A stretch of 64,000 nt of DNA from UBA7703 sp034927595 (GCA_034927595.1 JAYFPQ010000065.1:1-64000); one strand, 5' to 3'; numbered from the stretch's first letter, positions 7,349 to 15,668 are shown. Program-made: numbers and translations. The notes: generated by a model not told the origin, from the letters alone.

Positions 7349-8650
7349 ATGGAAAACAAAGTCGAAGGCATTTACGATGGCTTTAAAGAGCTTGGAACGG
7401 GCAAAATGCTTGTTCTGGGTCTCCAGCACGTATTTGCAATGTTTGGCGCCACAGTCCTTGTTCCGATCATTTGTGGCATGTCCATCTCCGTGACCTTGTT
7501 CTGCGCTGGTATTGCTACGATCTGGTTCTTCTTTATCACGAAGAAAAAGATTCCGATTTTCCTCGGTTCCTCATTTGCGTTTATCGGCGCGATTCTGGGC
7601 GCCGCGGGAACGCTCGGCATGCCGTATGCAACCGGCGGTATCGTTGCCGCGGGCGTAACGTACGTCATTTTTGCTCTTCTGTTCCTGGTCTTTGGAGCAA
7701 AGAGAATCATGAAACTGTTCCCGCCCGTTGTCACCGGCCCGATCATTATGTTAATCGGTCTCGGACTGGCATACTTCGCGTTCAACCAGGCTTCCAAGAA
7801 CTGGTGGCTCGCAATTTTGACCATCATCATCGTGATCTCGGTCAACATGTGGGGCAAGGGCATGATCAAGATTCTGCCGGTTCTCGTCGGCATTTTCGGC
7901 GCCTATGCAGTTGCATGCATCGTAACGCTCTTTGGGCCGGCATGGGTGGATTTCACCGGCCTGCAGGTCAAGAGCATTGCGGATGTCGTGTCCGTGCCTC
8001 CGTTCTTCCTCCCGAAGTTCGACTTCAGCACGATGCTTACCTTCATCGTGGTTGCGGTTGCTGCGTTGGTTGAGCACATCGGCGATATCTGTGCGATCGG
8101 CGCAACCTGCGGGAAGAACTTCATTGCCGACCCGGGCCTGACCCGTACGCTCCTTGGCGACGGTATTGGTACCTCTCTGGCCGGTATGCTGGGCGGACCG
8201 GCGAACACGACCTACTCCGAGAACACCGGCGTCGTCGCGCTGACGAAGGTTTACGATCCGAAAGTTATGTTTATCGCGGCTTGCTTTGCGATTATCCTTT
8301 CGTTCGTGAGCATTTTCGAAGCGTTTGTCAATACGATTCCGGCAGCCATCATCGGCGGCATCTCCATCGTTCTCTACGGCATGATCACGGCGACCGGCGT
8401 CCGCACCGTGATCGAGAACAAAGTCGACTTCAAGAACATGCGTAACGTTCTGGTTGCGGCGCTCATCCTCGTAACGGGCCTTGGCATTCAAACCAGCTCG
8501 GCGATGGGTTCCGACTCCGCAAACCTGATCTGGGGCACCGTGAAAATTGGCACATTGAGCTTCTCCGGTCTGGCCACTGCGGCAATCGTCGGCATCGTTA
8601 TCAACGCGATTCTGCCCGGTAAGGACTATGTATTCAACGAGGAAGCTTAA
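7349..8650 (+). CDS. uracil/xanthine permease (nucleobase:cation symporter-2)
   Basis: A 433-residue polytopic inner-membrane transporter of the NCS2 family. It opens with LVLGLQHVFAMFGATVLVP, followed by FLGSSFAFIGAI. Glu242 in VEHIGDICAIG and Glu291 in NTTYSENTGV fall where UraA of E. coli has its substrate-binding Glu241 and Glu290. These features favour a uracil-type, proton-coupled uptake system, though xanthine-type members are similar enough that the substrate cannot be fixed. TTAGGAGGTAATTCA gives a strong ribosome binding site. The structured leader upstream suggests control at the RNA level. It probably imports the substrate for the cluster upstream, which is inference from position. 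Confidence 0.92.
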   Translation: MENKVEGIYDGFKELGTGKMLVLGLQHVFAMFGATVLVPIICGMSISVTLFCAGIATIWFFFITKKKIPIFLGSSFAFIGAILGAAGTLGMPYATGGIVAAGVTYVIFALLFLVFGAKRIMKLFPPVVTGPIIMLIGLGLAYFAFNQASKNWWLAILTIIIVISVNMWGKGMIKILPVLVGIFGAYAVACIVTLFGPAWVDFTGLQVKSIADVVSVPPFFLPKFDFSTMLTFIVVAVAALVEHIGDICAIGATCGKNFIADPGLTRTLLGDGIGTSLAGMLGGPANTTYSENTGVVALTKVYDPKVMFIAACFAIILSFVSIFEAFVNTIPAAIIGGISIVLYGMITATGVRTVIENKVDFKNMRNVLVAALILVTGLGIQTSSAMGSDSANLIWGTVKIGTLSFSGLATAAIVGIVINAILPGKDYVFNEEA

Positions 8651-8701
8651 CTGATTTTCGCTTGATTCCAGAACACCAAACACTCCATTTCTCGTTACAA
8701 C

Positions 8702-8732
8702 GAGGACGGCGGATTCCGCCGTCCTCTTCGTT
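8702..8732. terminator. intrinsic terminator after the permease gene
   Basis: GAGGACGGCGG (8702-8712) pairs perfectly with 8716-8726 around the loop ATT, followed by TTCGTTT. It lies between the permease stop and the convergent phage-type genes. Confidence 0.8.
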
Positions 8733-8741
8733 TACCGAGTT

Positions 8742-8972
8742 TTATGATTGAGCAAGCTGTGCTTGCAGCCGCTCGATCTCCGCGGTCAGTGCTTGTATCC
8801 GTTCCACTTCGGTCAACACCGGCTCGCCGTTTCGCAGGAATACGCCGTCTGCGTATGTGTCCCCAATGGTGACCGGGCGGCCGTTCAGAGCGATGCCCTC
8901 AATTCCGTCCGGCAGTGGGCCGACGATCACATTGGCGACAATTCCATTTTCGATCATCGCATAGTCGTTCAT
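8742..8972 (-). CDS. small phage tail-associated protein with C-terminal coiled coil
   Basis: A 76-residue protein beginning MNDYAMIENGIVANVI and ending in a short heptad-like helix (ALTAEIERLQAQLAQS). TAAGGAGGAAT gives a strong ribosome binding site for the ATG at 8972. The open frame extends further upstream, but that part is a shadow of the glycine-rich gene. Similar small proteins follow tail-fibre genes in phages of Bacillota; the function is unknown. Confidence 0.75.
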   Translation of the reverse strand: MNDYAMIENGIVANVIVGPLPDGIEGIALNGRPVTIGDTYADGVFLRNGEPVLTEVERIQALTAEIERLQAQLAQS

Positions 8973-8982
8973 ACATTCCTCC

Positions 8983-9744
8983 TTATGCCGCGCGATGGTT
9001 GCGAATGACGCAGATGCCAGAGCCTCCACTGCAACCCCCAGAGTTACCGCCTGCACCACCTCCTGTATTGGCTGTGCCGCTGGTGGCACCTGCGCCTCCA
9101 CCGCCAGCGCCTCCGGCGCCATTCCAACTGCCACCCCCACCAGCATATATAGCCCCAGAGGTCTCACCAAATTCTTTGGTTGTAGTGCCTTGGCCTGCGC
9201 CGCCAGCACCTTGACCGGCGCTACCATTGGAGCCACCCGCAGAAAGGTTATATCCGCCGCCGCCAGAGCCACCAGCACCACCAACACCGGGAGAGTTATA
9301 GTCGCCATAACCGCCGCCGTATCCACCCGCCGCTGAATAATTAAAACTAGTTGTGGTACCCCCGCGGGATCCAACGGAGTTGAACCCGTTCGTTGTACCA
9401 CCCGAACCAACCATAATAGAATATGGGGTTCCTGCCGCTATTACTACGCCAGATACTGTGGTCGTATACCCACCGCCACCGCCTGCGCCATAGTTATACC
9501 CGCCGCCACCTCCGCCGCCGACCAAAAACAAGTCAATCGTGACCGAACGAGCCATCGTAAGCGTGCCGCTCGATAAAAACTTAATCCGCCAGTTCCTGTC
9601 GCCGTCATCGATCAGGGTATAGATACCCGTATACGTAAACGAAGGCAATCTACCCGTCGATGCTCCCCCGCCAATCCGGATAATTCCGGGGCATTGGAAC
9701 AGCAGCATTGTCAGCATGTAGTTGATCTTTCTCAGCATGTTCAT
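8983..9744 (-). CDS. glycine-rich phage tail-tip/adhesin-like protein
   Basis: A 253-residue protein. Residues 1-75 are ordinary; from about residue 76 on, runs such as LVGGGGGGG, GAGGGGGYTTT and GAGGSGGGGYN make the sequence more than a third glycine. Such glycine-rich domains form polyglycine-II bundles in phage receptor-binding tips. The ATG at 9744 overlaps the stop of the baseplate gene (TGATG) and is preceded by GGGGGGAT, so translation is probably coupled. There is no signal peptide typical of a bacterial surface protein. The receptor is unknown. Confidence 0.8.
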   Translation of the reverse strand: MNMLRKINYMLTMLLFQCPGIIRIGGGASTGRLPSFTYTGIYTLIDDGDRNWRIKFLSSGTLTMARSVTIDLFLVGGGGGGGYNYGAGGGGGYTTTVSGVVIAAGTPYSIMVGSGGTTNGFNSVGSRGGTTTSFNYSAAGGYGGGYGDYNSPGVGGAGGSGGGGYNLSAGGSNGSAGQGAGGAGQGTTTKEFGETSGAIYAGGGGSWNGAGGAGGGGAGATSGTANTGGGAGGNSGGCSGGSGICVIRNHRAA

Positions 9745-10688
9745 CAGTACAAATCCCCCCGAAGAATGATTCGTATGGGCACATCAATCGTTGGCGCACC
9801 GTCCTTTGCGCGGAGCGTAATGCTGCCTGCGCTTTGTCCGCCATCCAAGAGGTTTGCCGCCTGCAGGGCTTCGATTTCCGCGTCGGTTGCCGAAAGGCCG
9901 GGCAGTACTTCCCAGGCGGTGGCCGCCGTGACGGCTGCGAGCGCGGCGACGTCCGTCGCGGTCAGCGTATAGGTGTTGTTGGACCAGTTGCTCTGGCTGA
10001 GAGTTGCCGTTGCCAGCGTGGACTTTCCCGCCGCCAGAATGGAAGCGGGCGATACGGCGTCCTCGCCGTTTGCCGCGTGACGCGCCGCGTGCGTCAACGG
10101 CGCGCCTACGTTGCCCGCGACGACGGGGATTGTCGGCTTATTGCGGATGAACGCATCCTGCGTATCGTCCTGCTCGTTCCAGTCCGCCTGAACGTTGAGT
10201 TCGCCAATGTCCGTGTCAACGCGCGCGGCGGCGGCGAGCGCGCTGGCAGCCGCTTCGTTTGCCACGCGAGCGGCCTCTACCAGCGGGGGATAGGCGGTGT
10301 TTGCGCGAATGATGTCCCCGCTGATGAGCGACTTGCGGCAGCGAAAATCGAAGCGTGTGCTCGTGATCAGCGTTTTAGCGTCCGTGCCGCTGTAGACCTG
10401 CACGTCCGCGCTGACGTTGCCCGCGCCATAGGCGGTGGGGTAGAGCGTCAGGTCGAACGTGCCCGCCTGCGCTGTTTTCTGAATTCCGCTGGTTTCATCC
10501 TGAATGGCAAAGCCGATGCTGGAGGCAAACGCAATCTGAATGTTGCAGCCGTCCAGCGCGACGGGGTCGCCGTCGTTGAGCAGCGTGACGTGCAGAACGT
10601 TGCCCGTGTCGCCTTCGACCACCTCAAATGGACGAAACGGAAGCGTTCGGATCATGTCGAGCGTAATGGAATAATCTTTTGTCTGCAT
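9744..10688 (-). CDS. BppU-family phage baseplate upper protein
   Basis: A 314-residue protein. The N-terminal part (about residues 1-135) matches the BppU_N immunoglobulin-like domain: an MQTKDYSITLDMIRTL start, then DTGNVLHVTLLNDGDPVALDG and FDLTLYPTAYGAGNVSADVQ. A helical linker (EAARVANEAAASALAAAARVD) leads to a C-terminal region with GAPLTHAARHA. GGGAGGGAATC supports the ATG at 10688. It would form part of the host-adhesion baseplate. It is the first gene of the three-gene remnant. Confidence 0.85.
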   Translation of the reverse strand: MQTKDYSITLDMIRTLPFRPFEVVEGDTGNVLHVTLLNDGDPVALDGCNIQIAFASSIGFAIQDETSGIQKTAQAGTFDLTLYPTAYGAGNVSADVQVYSGTDAKTLITSTRFDFRCRKSLISGDIIRANTAYPPLVEAARVANEAAASALAAAARVDTDIGELNVQADWNEQDDTQDAFIRNKPTIPVVAGNVGAPLTHAARHAANGEDAVSPASILAAGKSTLATATLSQSNWSNNTYTLTATDVAALAAVTAATAWEVLPGLSATDAEIEALQAANLLDGGQSAGSITLRAKDGAPTIDVPIRIILRGDLY

Positions 10689-10801
10689 GATTCCCTCCCT
10701 GAAATCGATTTGGTTGTTTGGGGTACCCAACCGTATTATCTATTAAATCAGGGCGAAAAAATTACGATAATTTTGGATATCGCCATTCAACGGGAATCGC
10801 C

Positions 10802-10845
10802 AAAAACAAAACAAGCGCCGTGAAGAATGCGGCGCTCGCTTGTTC
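10802..10845 (-). terminator. intrinsic terminator of the alcohol dehydrogenase gene
   Basis: On the minus strand AACAAGCG(AGCG)CCG pairs with CGGCGCTTGTT around a 9-base loop, followed by a TTTTGTTTTT tract. It is about 90 bases past the dehydrogenase stop codon. Confidence 0.75.
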
Positions 10846-10933
10846 CGTACGACCAACGGAGGAGGGAAGGTATATTCGATTCGTGCCGACATGCCCCATT
10901 GCAGAAGACGGGTATGCCGACCAGACAGTGTGC

Positions 10934-12109
10934 TTAGAAATCGACCTCGGTGTCGTAGTAGCAGGCTTTCAGCAGGCGTTCCATCTCGGCGGGAGTGATG
11001 GGGCGCGGGTTGGAGCCGGTGCAGGCGTCGCCAACGGCGAGCTCGGCAACCTTGGGCAGCTTCTCGAGGAATTCCTGCGCGTTGATGATTCCGCCTTCGT
11101 AGTCGCGGATGCAGGTCGGGATTTCCAGCTTGGCGTTCAGTTCGCGAATGTGGCGAATCAGTGCCTTTGCGCTGGGCTCCAGATCGAGCCGCGCGGCGAT
11201 CTCGGCATAGCGCTTTGCCGCTTCCGGGTTCTTGCTGTTAAACGCGATTACCTTCGGCAGGTACATTGCGTTTGCGCAGCCGTGGACAATATGCCCGCCG
11301 CTGTATGCCGCGCCGGTTTTGTGCGCCATGGAGTGGACAATGCCGAGCAGCGCGTTGGAAAACGCCATGCCCGCGAGGCACTGCGCGTTGTGCATGCTGG
11401 CGCGTGCCTCCATATTGCCGTTGAACGAAGGTACCAGGAACTCGCTGACCATCTCAATGGCGTGCAGCGCAAGCGGGTCGGTATAGTCGCAATGCAGGGT
11501 GGACACATACGCTTCGACTGCGTGGGTCATTGCGTCCATGCCGGTATGCGCGGTGAGCTTCTTCGGCATGGTTTCCGCGAGGTCGGGGTCGACAATCGCG
11601 ACGTCCGGCGTGATGTTGAAGTCCGACAGCGGGTACTTCACGCCCTTTGCGTAGTCCGTAATGACCGAGAACGCGGTCACCTCGGTCGCCGTGCCGGAGG
11701 TGGAGGGAATGGCGCAGAAGCGCGCTTTCGTGCGCAGCGTCGGGAAATTAAACGGAATGCAGAGCGACTCGAACGTCACGTCCGGATACTCGTAGAATGC
11801 CCACATGGCCTTTGCCGCGTCAATCGGCGATCCGCCGCCGATGGAGACGATCCAGTCCGGCTGAAAGCGGCGCATGGCTTCGGCGCCGCGCAGAACGGTT
11901 TCCACGGAGGGATCGGGCTCAACGCCTTCGAACAGCTCGACTTCCATACCCGCTTCATGCAAGTAAGCTTCGACCTTGTCGAGGAAACCGAAGCGCCGCA
12001 TGGAACCGCCGCCGACAACGACGATTGCGCGTTTCCCGCGGAGCGTCTTGAGCGCTTCGAGCGAACCTTTGCCATGGTACAGATCTCTTGGTAATGTAAA
12101 ACGTGACAT
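10934..12109 (-). CDS. iron-containing alcohol dehydrogenase
   Basis: A 391-residue group III (iron-type) alcohol dehydrogenase. It contains the NAD-binding GGGSPIDAAKA segment (about 91-101) and metal ligands that can be placed at D192 and H196 (TGMDAMTHAVEAY), H259 (GIVHSMAH) and H276 (HIVHGCANA). It would reduce aldehydes to alcohols with NAD(P)H, or the reverse. The start MSRFTLPRDL is chosen because AGGAG lies about 9 bases upstream; the nearby MFD start would overlap that site. A strong sigma-A-type promoter lies upstream, and the Rex gene is the next gene upstream on the same strand. Control by Rex is plausible but no canonical Rex operator is seen. The substrate cannot be read from the sequence. 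Confidence 0.92.
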   Translation of the reverse strand: MSRFTLPRDLYHGKGSLEALKTLRGKRAIVVVGGGSMRRFGFLDKVEAYLHEAGMEVELFEGVEPDPSVETVLRGAEAMRRFQPDWIVSIGGGSPIDAAKAMWAFYEYPDVTFESLCIPFNFPTLRTKARFCAIPSTSGTATEVTAFSVITDYAKGVKYPLSDFNITPDVAIVDPDLAETMPKKLTAHTGMDAMTHAVEAYVSTLHCDYTDPLALHAIEMVSEFLVPSFNGNMEARASMHNAQCLAGMAFSNALLGIVHSMAHKTGAAYSGGHIVHGCANAMYLPKVIAFNSKNPEAAKRYAEIAARLDLEPSAKALIRHIRELNAKLEIPTCIRDYEGGIINAQEFLEKLPKVAELAVGDACTGSNPRPITPAEMERLLKACYYDTEVDF

Positions 12110-12141
12110 ATCGAACATCTCCTCTTGAATCAGTAATGCAG

Positions 12142-12191
12142 TATCGGTAAACAACAATCGATAATATAGCACCGATATAGAGACGTGTCAA
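12142..12191 (-). promoter_or_regulatory. promoter of the alcohol dehydrogenase gene with inverted repeat
   Basis: Minus-strand TTGACA (12191-12186), a 17-base spacer and TATATT (12168-12163). An inverted repeat TATCGGT (12142-12148)/ACCGATA (12171-12177) straddles the -10 element and could be an operator. Confidence 0.7.
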
Positions 12192-12262
12192 CCCAAACCG
12201 CGAAATTAAGTTCTTTCTATTTTCTTAAGTTTTGCGAATGCGTCGTCTTTGAAATAGAAGAC

Positions 12263-12289
12263 AAGAAAAAAGCACCCCGAAGGGTGCTT
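12263..12289 (-). terminator. intrinsic terminator of rex
   Basis: Perfect 8-bp stem AAGCACCC (12270-12277)/GGGTGCTT (12282-12289) with a CGAA loop. On the minus strand it is followed by a TTTTTTCTT tract. Confidence 0.88.
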
Positions 12290-12307
12290 GCTTAAGCAGA
12301 GAGGTGG

Positions 12308-12967
12308 TCAGTCAACCAGCTTGGAGTCCAACCGCTCGGAAAGGTGCTTCGAGAGCACGGCGAGCGAAGCCGCCATGTTTTCGTTTTGCACCAGGATGCC
12401 TTCCGGCGTATTCAGATGCATGGGCGCGAAGTTCCAAATCGCGAGGATTCCGCTGGAAACCAGCGCGTCACAGACCGCCTGCGCCTGCGAAGCGGGCACG
12501 GTAATGATGCCGATGTGGATGTTCATGTTGTGGCAAACGCTGCTCAGCTTGCTCATCGGGAGCACCTGCTTGCCGGAGATTTCACCGCCGGTCAGGTTGG
12601 GGTCCACGTCGAACGCGGCGGCAATGCTCAGGCCATAGGCCTCAAACCCGCGGTAGGAGAGCAGCGCACGGCCGAGGCTTCCCGCGCCGACAAGCACCGC
12701 GTCGTTCGTGTTGTCATATCCAAGGGTACGCTCAATCGCGGCGATCAGTTCGCTCGTTTGAAAACCGGTCTTCGGTTTTCCGGCGGTGTCGCTGACCGAG
12801 GCAAAGTCCTTTCGAACCTGAACTTCGTTTAGGCCAAGCTGCGCGGCTACGGTAGGGGCGGATATGATTTCCGCGCCCGCATCGCGCGCGGCGCGCAGCG
12901 CCTGCAGGTAATACGGCATACGCTGCAGCGCTTGTCTCGAAATTGAGTCGGGGGTATTCTTATCCAT
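12308..12967 (-). CDS. rex: redox-sensing transcriptional repressor Rex
   Basis: A 219-residue protein. The N-terminal winged helix has the family signature ISRQALQRMPYYLQAL followed by LGLNEVQVRKDFA. The C-terminal Rossmann domain has VLVGAGSLGRALLSY and a domain-swapped C-terminal helix. Rex binds NADH/NAD+ and represses fermentative and respiratory genes when NADH is low. TTCCGGAGGTGCGCA precedes the ATG. It has its own strong promoter and terminator, so it is monocistronic. The neighbouring alcohol dehydrogenase is a typical Rex-controlled function. Confidence 0.96.
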   Translation of the reverse strand: MDKNTPDSISRQALQRMPYYLQALRAARDAGAEIISAPTVAAQLGLNEVQVRKDFASVSDTAGKPKTGFQTSELIAAIERTLGYDNTNDAVLVGAGSLGRALLSYRGFEAYGLSIAAAFDVDPNLTGGEISGKQVLPMSKLSSVCHNMNIHIGIITVPASQAQAVCDALVSSGILAIWNFAPMHLNTPEGILVQNENMAASLAVLSKHLSERLDSKLVD

Positions 12968-12987
12968 TGCGCACCTCCGGAAAAACT

Positions 12988-13025
12988 ATATCGATATTAT
13001 ATTACTGCTATTGCAAGTTTGTCAA
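12988..13025 (-). promoter_or_regulatory. rex promoter with ATATCGATAT palindrome
   Basis: Minus-strand TTGACA (13025-13020), 18-base spacer and TATAAT (13001-12996). The palindrome ATATCGATAT (12988-12997) abuts the -10. A related AATCGATAAT occurs in the alcohol dehydrogenase promoter. Confidence 0.75.
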
Positions 13026-13165
13026 ATAATCTTAATCAAGCGGAAGCAAAAGCGATTTGCCACGCATTCTGCTGGCATAGTTCGAAAACATTCTCTGTAT
13101 CATAACATAATAAATGTTATTTTTCCAGTCTTACAAAAGGTTTTCGTGCCTTACACAAGATCGTG

Positions 13166-14104
13166 TTACGGGTGCCTGCCATCCTCCGTCAGCGTGGCCT
13201 GGTGTGTCGCGCGGTATCTGCGCGGACTCATGAGCAGTTCCTGCCGAAAGACCTTTGCAAAGTAACTGGGGCTGTTGAAACCCGTCGCAAAACAGATGTC
13301 CGATATGCTCTTGTCCGAGCCGGAGAGCATGCCCGCCGCCGCGCGAATGCGATATTGCAGCAGGTAGTCGATGGGCGAGGTATCCAGCACCTTTCGAAAA
13401 CAGCGGTAGCATTCGCTCTCGCTGATGGACGAGGCGGCGGCAATTTGCGAAACGGTCAGCGGCTCGGCATAGTGCTCGTGAATGTAACCCAACATTTGCT
13501 TGATGCGGATAGCGTCCTTGTTTTGCGTCAACGCGGTTTCGCAGATGCGCTCCTGCTGGTTTTCCAGCAGCACGAGCAGCAGGTACATCAGCTCTACCTG
13601 AACGATGATCTCGTAGCCGAACCGGTCGCTGTTGAACGCTTCAAACGCGCGCCGAAAATGCGCAATCGCTTCCTCCTGCCAAGGCACGGCTGGCAGCAGC
13701 AGTACCTCGGAGAGCTGGGCGCAGCGAACGAGTGGCGCAATGAAGCGCTGTTGAATGATGCTCTGTGGAAAGCCGGAGATGAACTCCGGGGTAAACAGCA
13801 GGCTGTTGATCCGGCACGGAACGCCTTTCTGCCCGCGCTTAAGCTTATGCAGCACGTTTGTGTTGACAAAGATCATTTCGCCCTCGTGCAGCAAAAACTC
13901 CGCCTCGTCGCAGAGCACGAGCGTATCGCCCTCGACGGAGAGGATGATTTCGATCTCCTCGTGCCAGTGCCAGGGAATGTTGCCGACGAGGTATTTTCCG
14001 GGGTCCTCGTCATAACCGGCGCAAGGAAATACCGGCGTGCCGTGCTGCGTGAGCTCGTGCAGGTCCGGTGCAACCGAGATATCGAGTAACTGAAGCGCTT
14101 TCAT
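13166..14104 (-). CDS. AraC-family transcriptional regulator with N-terminal cupin
   Basis: A 312-residue protein. The N-terminal sensor half looks like a cupin (IPWHWHEEIEIILSVEG, then HEGEMIFVNTNVLH). The C-terminal part has two helix-turn-helix motifs (LTVSQIAAASSISESECYRCFRK, then SISDICFATGFNSPSYFAKVFRQ) ending in SPRRYR. It likely senses a small ligand and activates a nearby or distant catabolic gene; no target is evident. It has its own promoter and is divergent from nothing, since rex and the purB end flank it on the same strand. Confidence 0.92.
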   Translation of the reverse strand: MKALQLLDISVAPDLHELTQHGTPVFPCAGYDEDPGKYLVGNIPWHWHEEIEIILSVEGDTLVLCDEAEFLLHEGEMIFVNTNVLHKLKRGQKGVPCRINSLLFTPEFISGFPQSIIQQRFIAPLVRCAQLSEVLLLPAVPWQEEAIAHFRRAFEAFNSDRFGYEIIVQVELMYLLLVLLENQQERICETALTQNKDAIRIKQMLGYIHEHYAEPLTVSQIAAASSISESECYRCFRKVLDTSPIDYLLQYRIRAAAGMLSGSDKSISDICFATGFNSPSYFAKVFRQELLMSPRRYRATHQATLTEDGRHP

Positions 14105-14149
14105 CGTTCAACCTTCGATTTTTGCAGAAATGTGTTAGAAGTTACTGTT

Positions 14150-14178
14150 ATTATAGCGGTTCCTTCTTACATTCGCAA
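14150..14178 (-). promoter_or_regulatory. promoter of the AraC-family gene
   Basis: Minus-strand TTGCGA (14178-14173), 17-base spacer, TATAAT (14155-14150). Confidence 0.65.
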
Positions 14179-14202
14179 GGATTTTTACAGTTTGCACAAT
14201 TG

Positions 14203-14239
14203 TAAAAAAAGACCCGCCTCCTTTTCGGAAAGCGGGTCT
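14203..14239 (-). terminator. intrinsic terminator of the fum-pur unit
   Basis: GACCCGC (14211-14217)/GCGGGTC (14232-14238) stem. On the minus strand it is followed by seven T residues. It lies just past the purB stop. Confidence 0.88.
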
Positions 14240-14256
14240 TGCAGACGATCATTTGT

Positions 14257-15663
14257 TCAGACGAGTATATCCGAAAGCGCCGCGGACGGAGGAACCGGGT
14301 GCGAACGCAAGAAGCGATCCGTCTGTTCGATGGAGCGGCCAATGTGCTTCATCGGGTCAAGTTCAAGCCGAATCTCCTCAAGCGAGAGCGGAAAGTCTGC
14401 ATCTTCTGCGAGTCGATTGGCGAGGTCGTTCGGTTCGCCCTGCGACATGCGCTCTTTTGCCGCGAGGGAGTGCTTGCGGATGATTTCGTGCAGCTGCTGC
14501 CGGTCGCCGCCTTTTTTGACGGCCGCCATGAGCAGGTTTTCCGTTGCCAGGAACGGCAGCGCGTCGCCAAGGATGCGCGCGTTCGCTTGCTCGTGGACGA
14601 CGAGGCCGCGCGCGACGTTTGCCATGATGCGCAGCACCGCGTCCGTGGCGAGAAACGATTCCGGCAGGGCGATACGCCGGTTTGCGGAATCGTCCAGCGT
14701 GCGCTCCAGCCATTGTGTGCTGGCGGTCAGCGGCGCGTTGAGCGCGGTGGTAATCACGAAGCGCGAGAGCGAGCAGATGCGTTCCGAGCGCATGGGGTTT
14801 TGCTTGTAAGCCATGGCGGAGGAGCCGATTTGCTTGCTCTCAAACGGTTCCGAAAGGATACCGTCGTGCTGGAGCAGGCGAATGTCGTCCCCAAAGCGGT
14901 AGGCGGTCTGCGCAATGCTCGAGAGCGCGTTGAGCACGCGGCTGTCGAGCTTGCGCGGATAGGTCTGCCCGCTGACATCGTAGATGCGCTCAAAACCGAA
15001 GTCCGCCGCGATCCGGCGATTCAGCTCGTCGATTTTCTTGGTGTCCCCGTTGAAGAGCGAAACAAAGCTTGCTTCCGTTCCCGTTGCGCCGCGGCAGCCG
15101 AGGAACCGAATGGCCGAGAGCGCGTCGTTGAGCTCCTCCACGTCGAGCCAGAGTTCCTGCAGCCAGAGGCAGGCGCGCCGACCGACCGTGACCGGCTGGG
15201 CGGGCTGAAAGTGCGTGTACCCAACGGTCGGAATACTCTTTGTGCGCTCCGCAAACGCGGAGAGCGAGGAGAGAACGGCATACACGCTGTTGCGAATGCT
15301 GGTCAGCGCGTCCCGCAGGATCACAAGATCCGCGTTGTCGGTGACGTAGCAGCTCGTCGCGCCGAGGTGGATGACGCCCGCCGCCTTGGGGCAAACGAGT
15401 CCGTAGGCGTAGATATGCGCCATCACGTCGTGGCGGACTTCCGCTTCGCGCGCGGCAACCGCGTCGTAGTCAATGTCCGAAATGTGCGCGGAAAGCTCGT
15501 CAATCTGCTCCTGCGAAACGGGCAGGCCGAGCGCATGCTCCGCCTTAGCTAGGCTGAGCCAGAGTTTTCTCCAGGTGGAGTAACGCATGTCCGGCGAGAA
15601 GAGCCGCTGCATCTCGTCCGAAGCGTAGCGGCTGTTCAGCGGGCTCTCATAACGATCCCGCAT
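14257..15663 (-). CDS. purB: adenylosuccinate lyase
   Basis: A 468-residue member of the fumarase/aspartase superfamily. It cleaves adenylosuccinate to AMP plus fumarate and SAICAR to AICAR plus fumarate. The signature loop reads SSAMAYKQNPMRSE, with the catalytic-loop Ser and Lys. TVGYTHFQPAQPVT carries the conserved His, and LGATSCYVTDNADL is also typical. The frame stays open far upstream through purA, but the true start is the ATG at 15663 (MRDRYESPL), preceded by CGGAGGTAACGGCT. It begins 5 bp after purA and ends before a strong terminator. Fumarate produced here can be consumed by the fumarase encoded upstream in the same run. Confidence 0.95.
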   Translation of the reverse strand: MRDRYESPLNSRYASDEMQRLFSPDMRYSTWRKLWLSLAKAEHALGLPVSQEQIDELSAHISDIDYDAVAAREAEVRHDVMAHIYAYGLVCPKAAGVIHLGATSCYVTDNADLVILRDALTSIRNSVYAVLSSLSAFAERTKSIPTVGYTHFQPAQPVTVGRRACLWLQELWLDVEELNDALSAIRFLGCRGATGTEASFVSLFNGDTKKIDELNRRIAADFGFERIYDVSGQTYPRKLDSRVLNALSSIAQTAYRFGDDIRLLQHDGILSEPFESKQIGSSAMAYKQNPMRSERICSLSRFVITTALNAPLTASTQWLERTLDDSANRRIALPESFLATDAVLRIMANVARGLVVHEQANARILGDALPFLATENLLMAAVKKGGDRQQLHEIIRKHSLAAKERMSQGEPNDLANRLAEDADFPLSLEEIRLELDPMKHIGRSIEQTDRFLRSHPVPPSAALSDILV

Positions 15664-15668
15664 AGCCG

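Larger units (their letters stand above)
8742..10688 (-). mobile_element. prophage remnant: baseplate/tail-tip module
   Basis: Three tightly packed minus-strand genes (BppU-like baseplate protein, glycine-rich adhesin-like protein, small coiled-coil tail protein) have the composition and order of the distal end of a siphophage tail module. No capsid, terminase, integrase, holin or lysin gene adjoins them, and both flanks are metabolic genes with terminators. It is either a decayed prophage or a retained tail cassette. Confidence 0.75.

Noticed and set aside
9000..9550. Glycine-codon repeats in the tail-tip gene as a possible DNA repeat or CRISPR-like array
   Set aside because: The units are irregular and follow codon phase, encoding polyglycine; there are no constant repeats with spacers.
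10718..12094. 458-codon plus-strand frame opposite the alcohol dehydrogenase
   Set aside because: Antisense to a well-supported enzyme gene with all metal ligands; composition is typical of a reverse frame.
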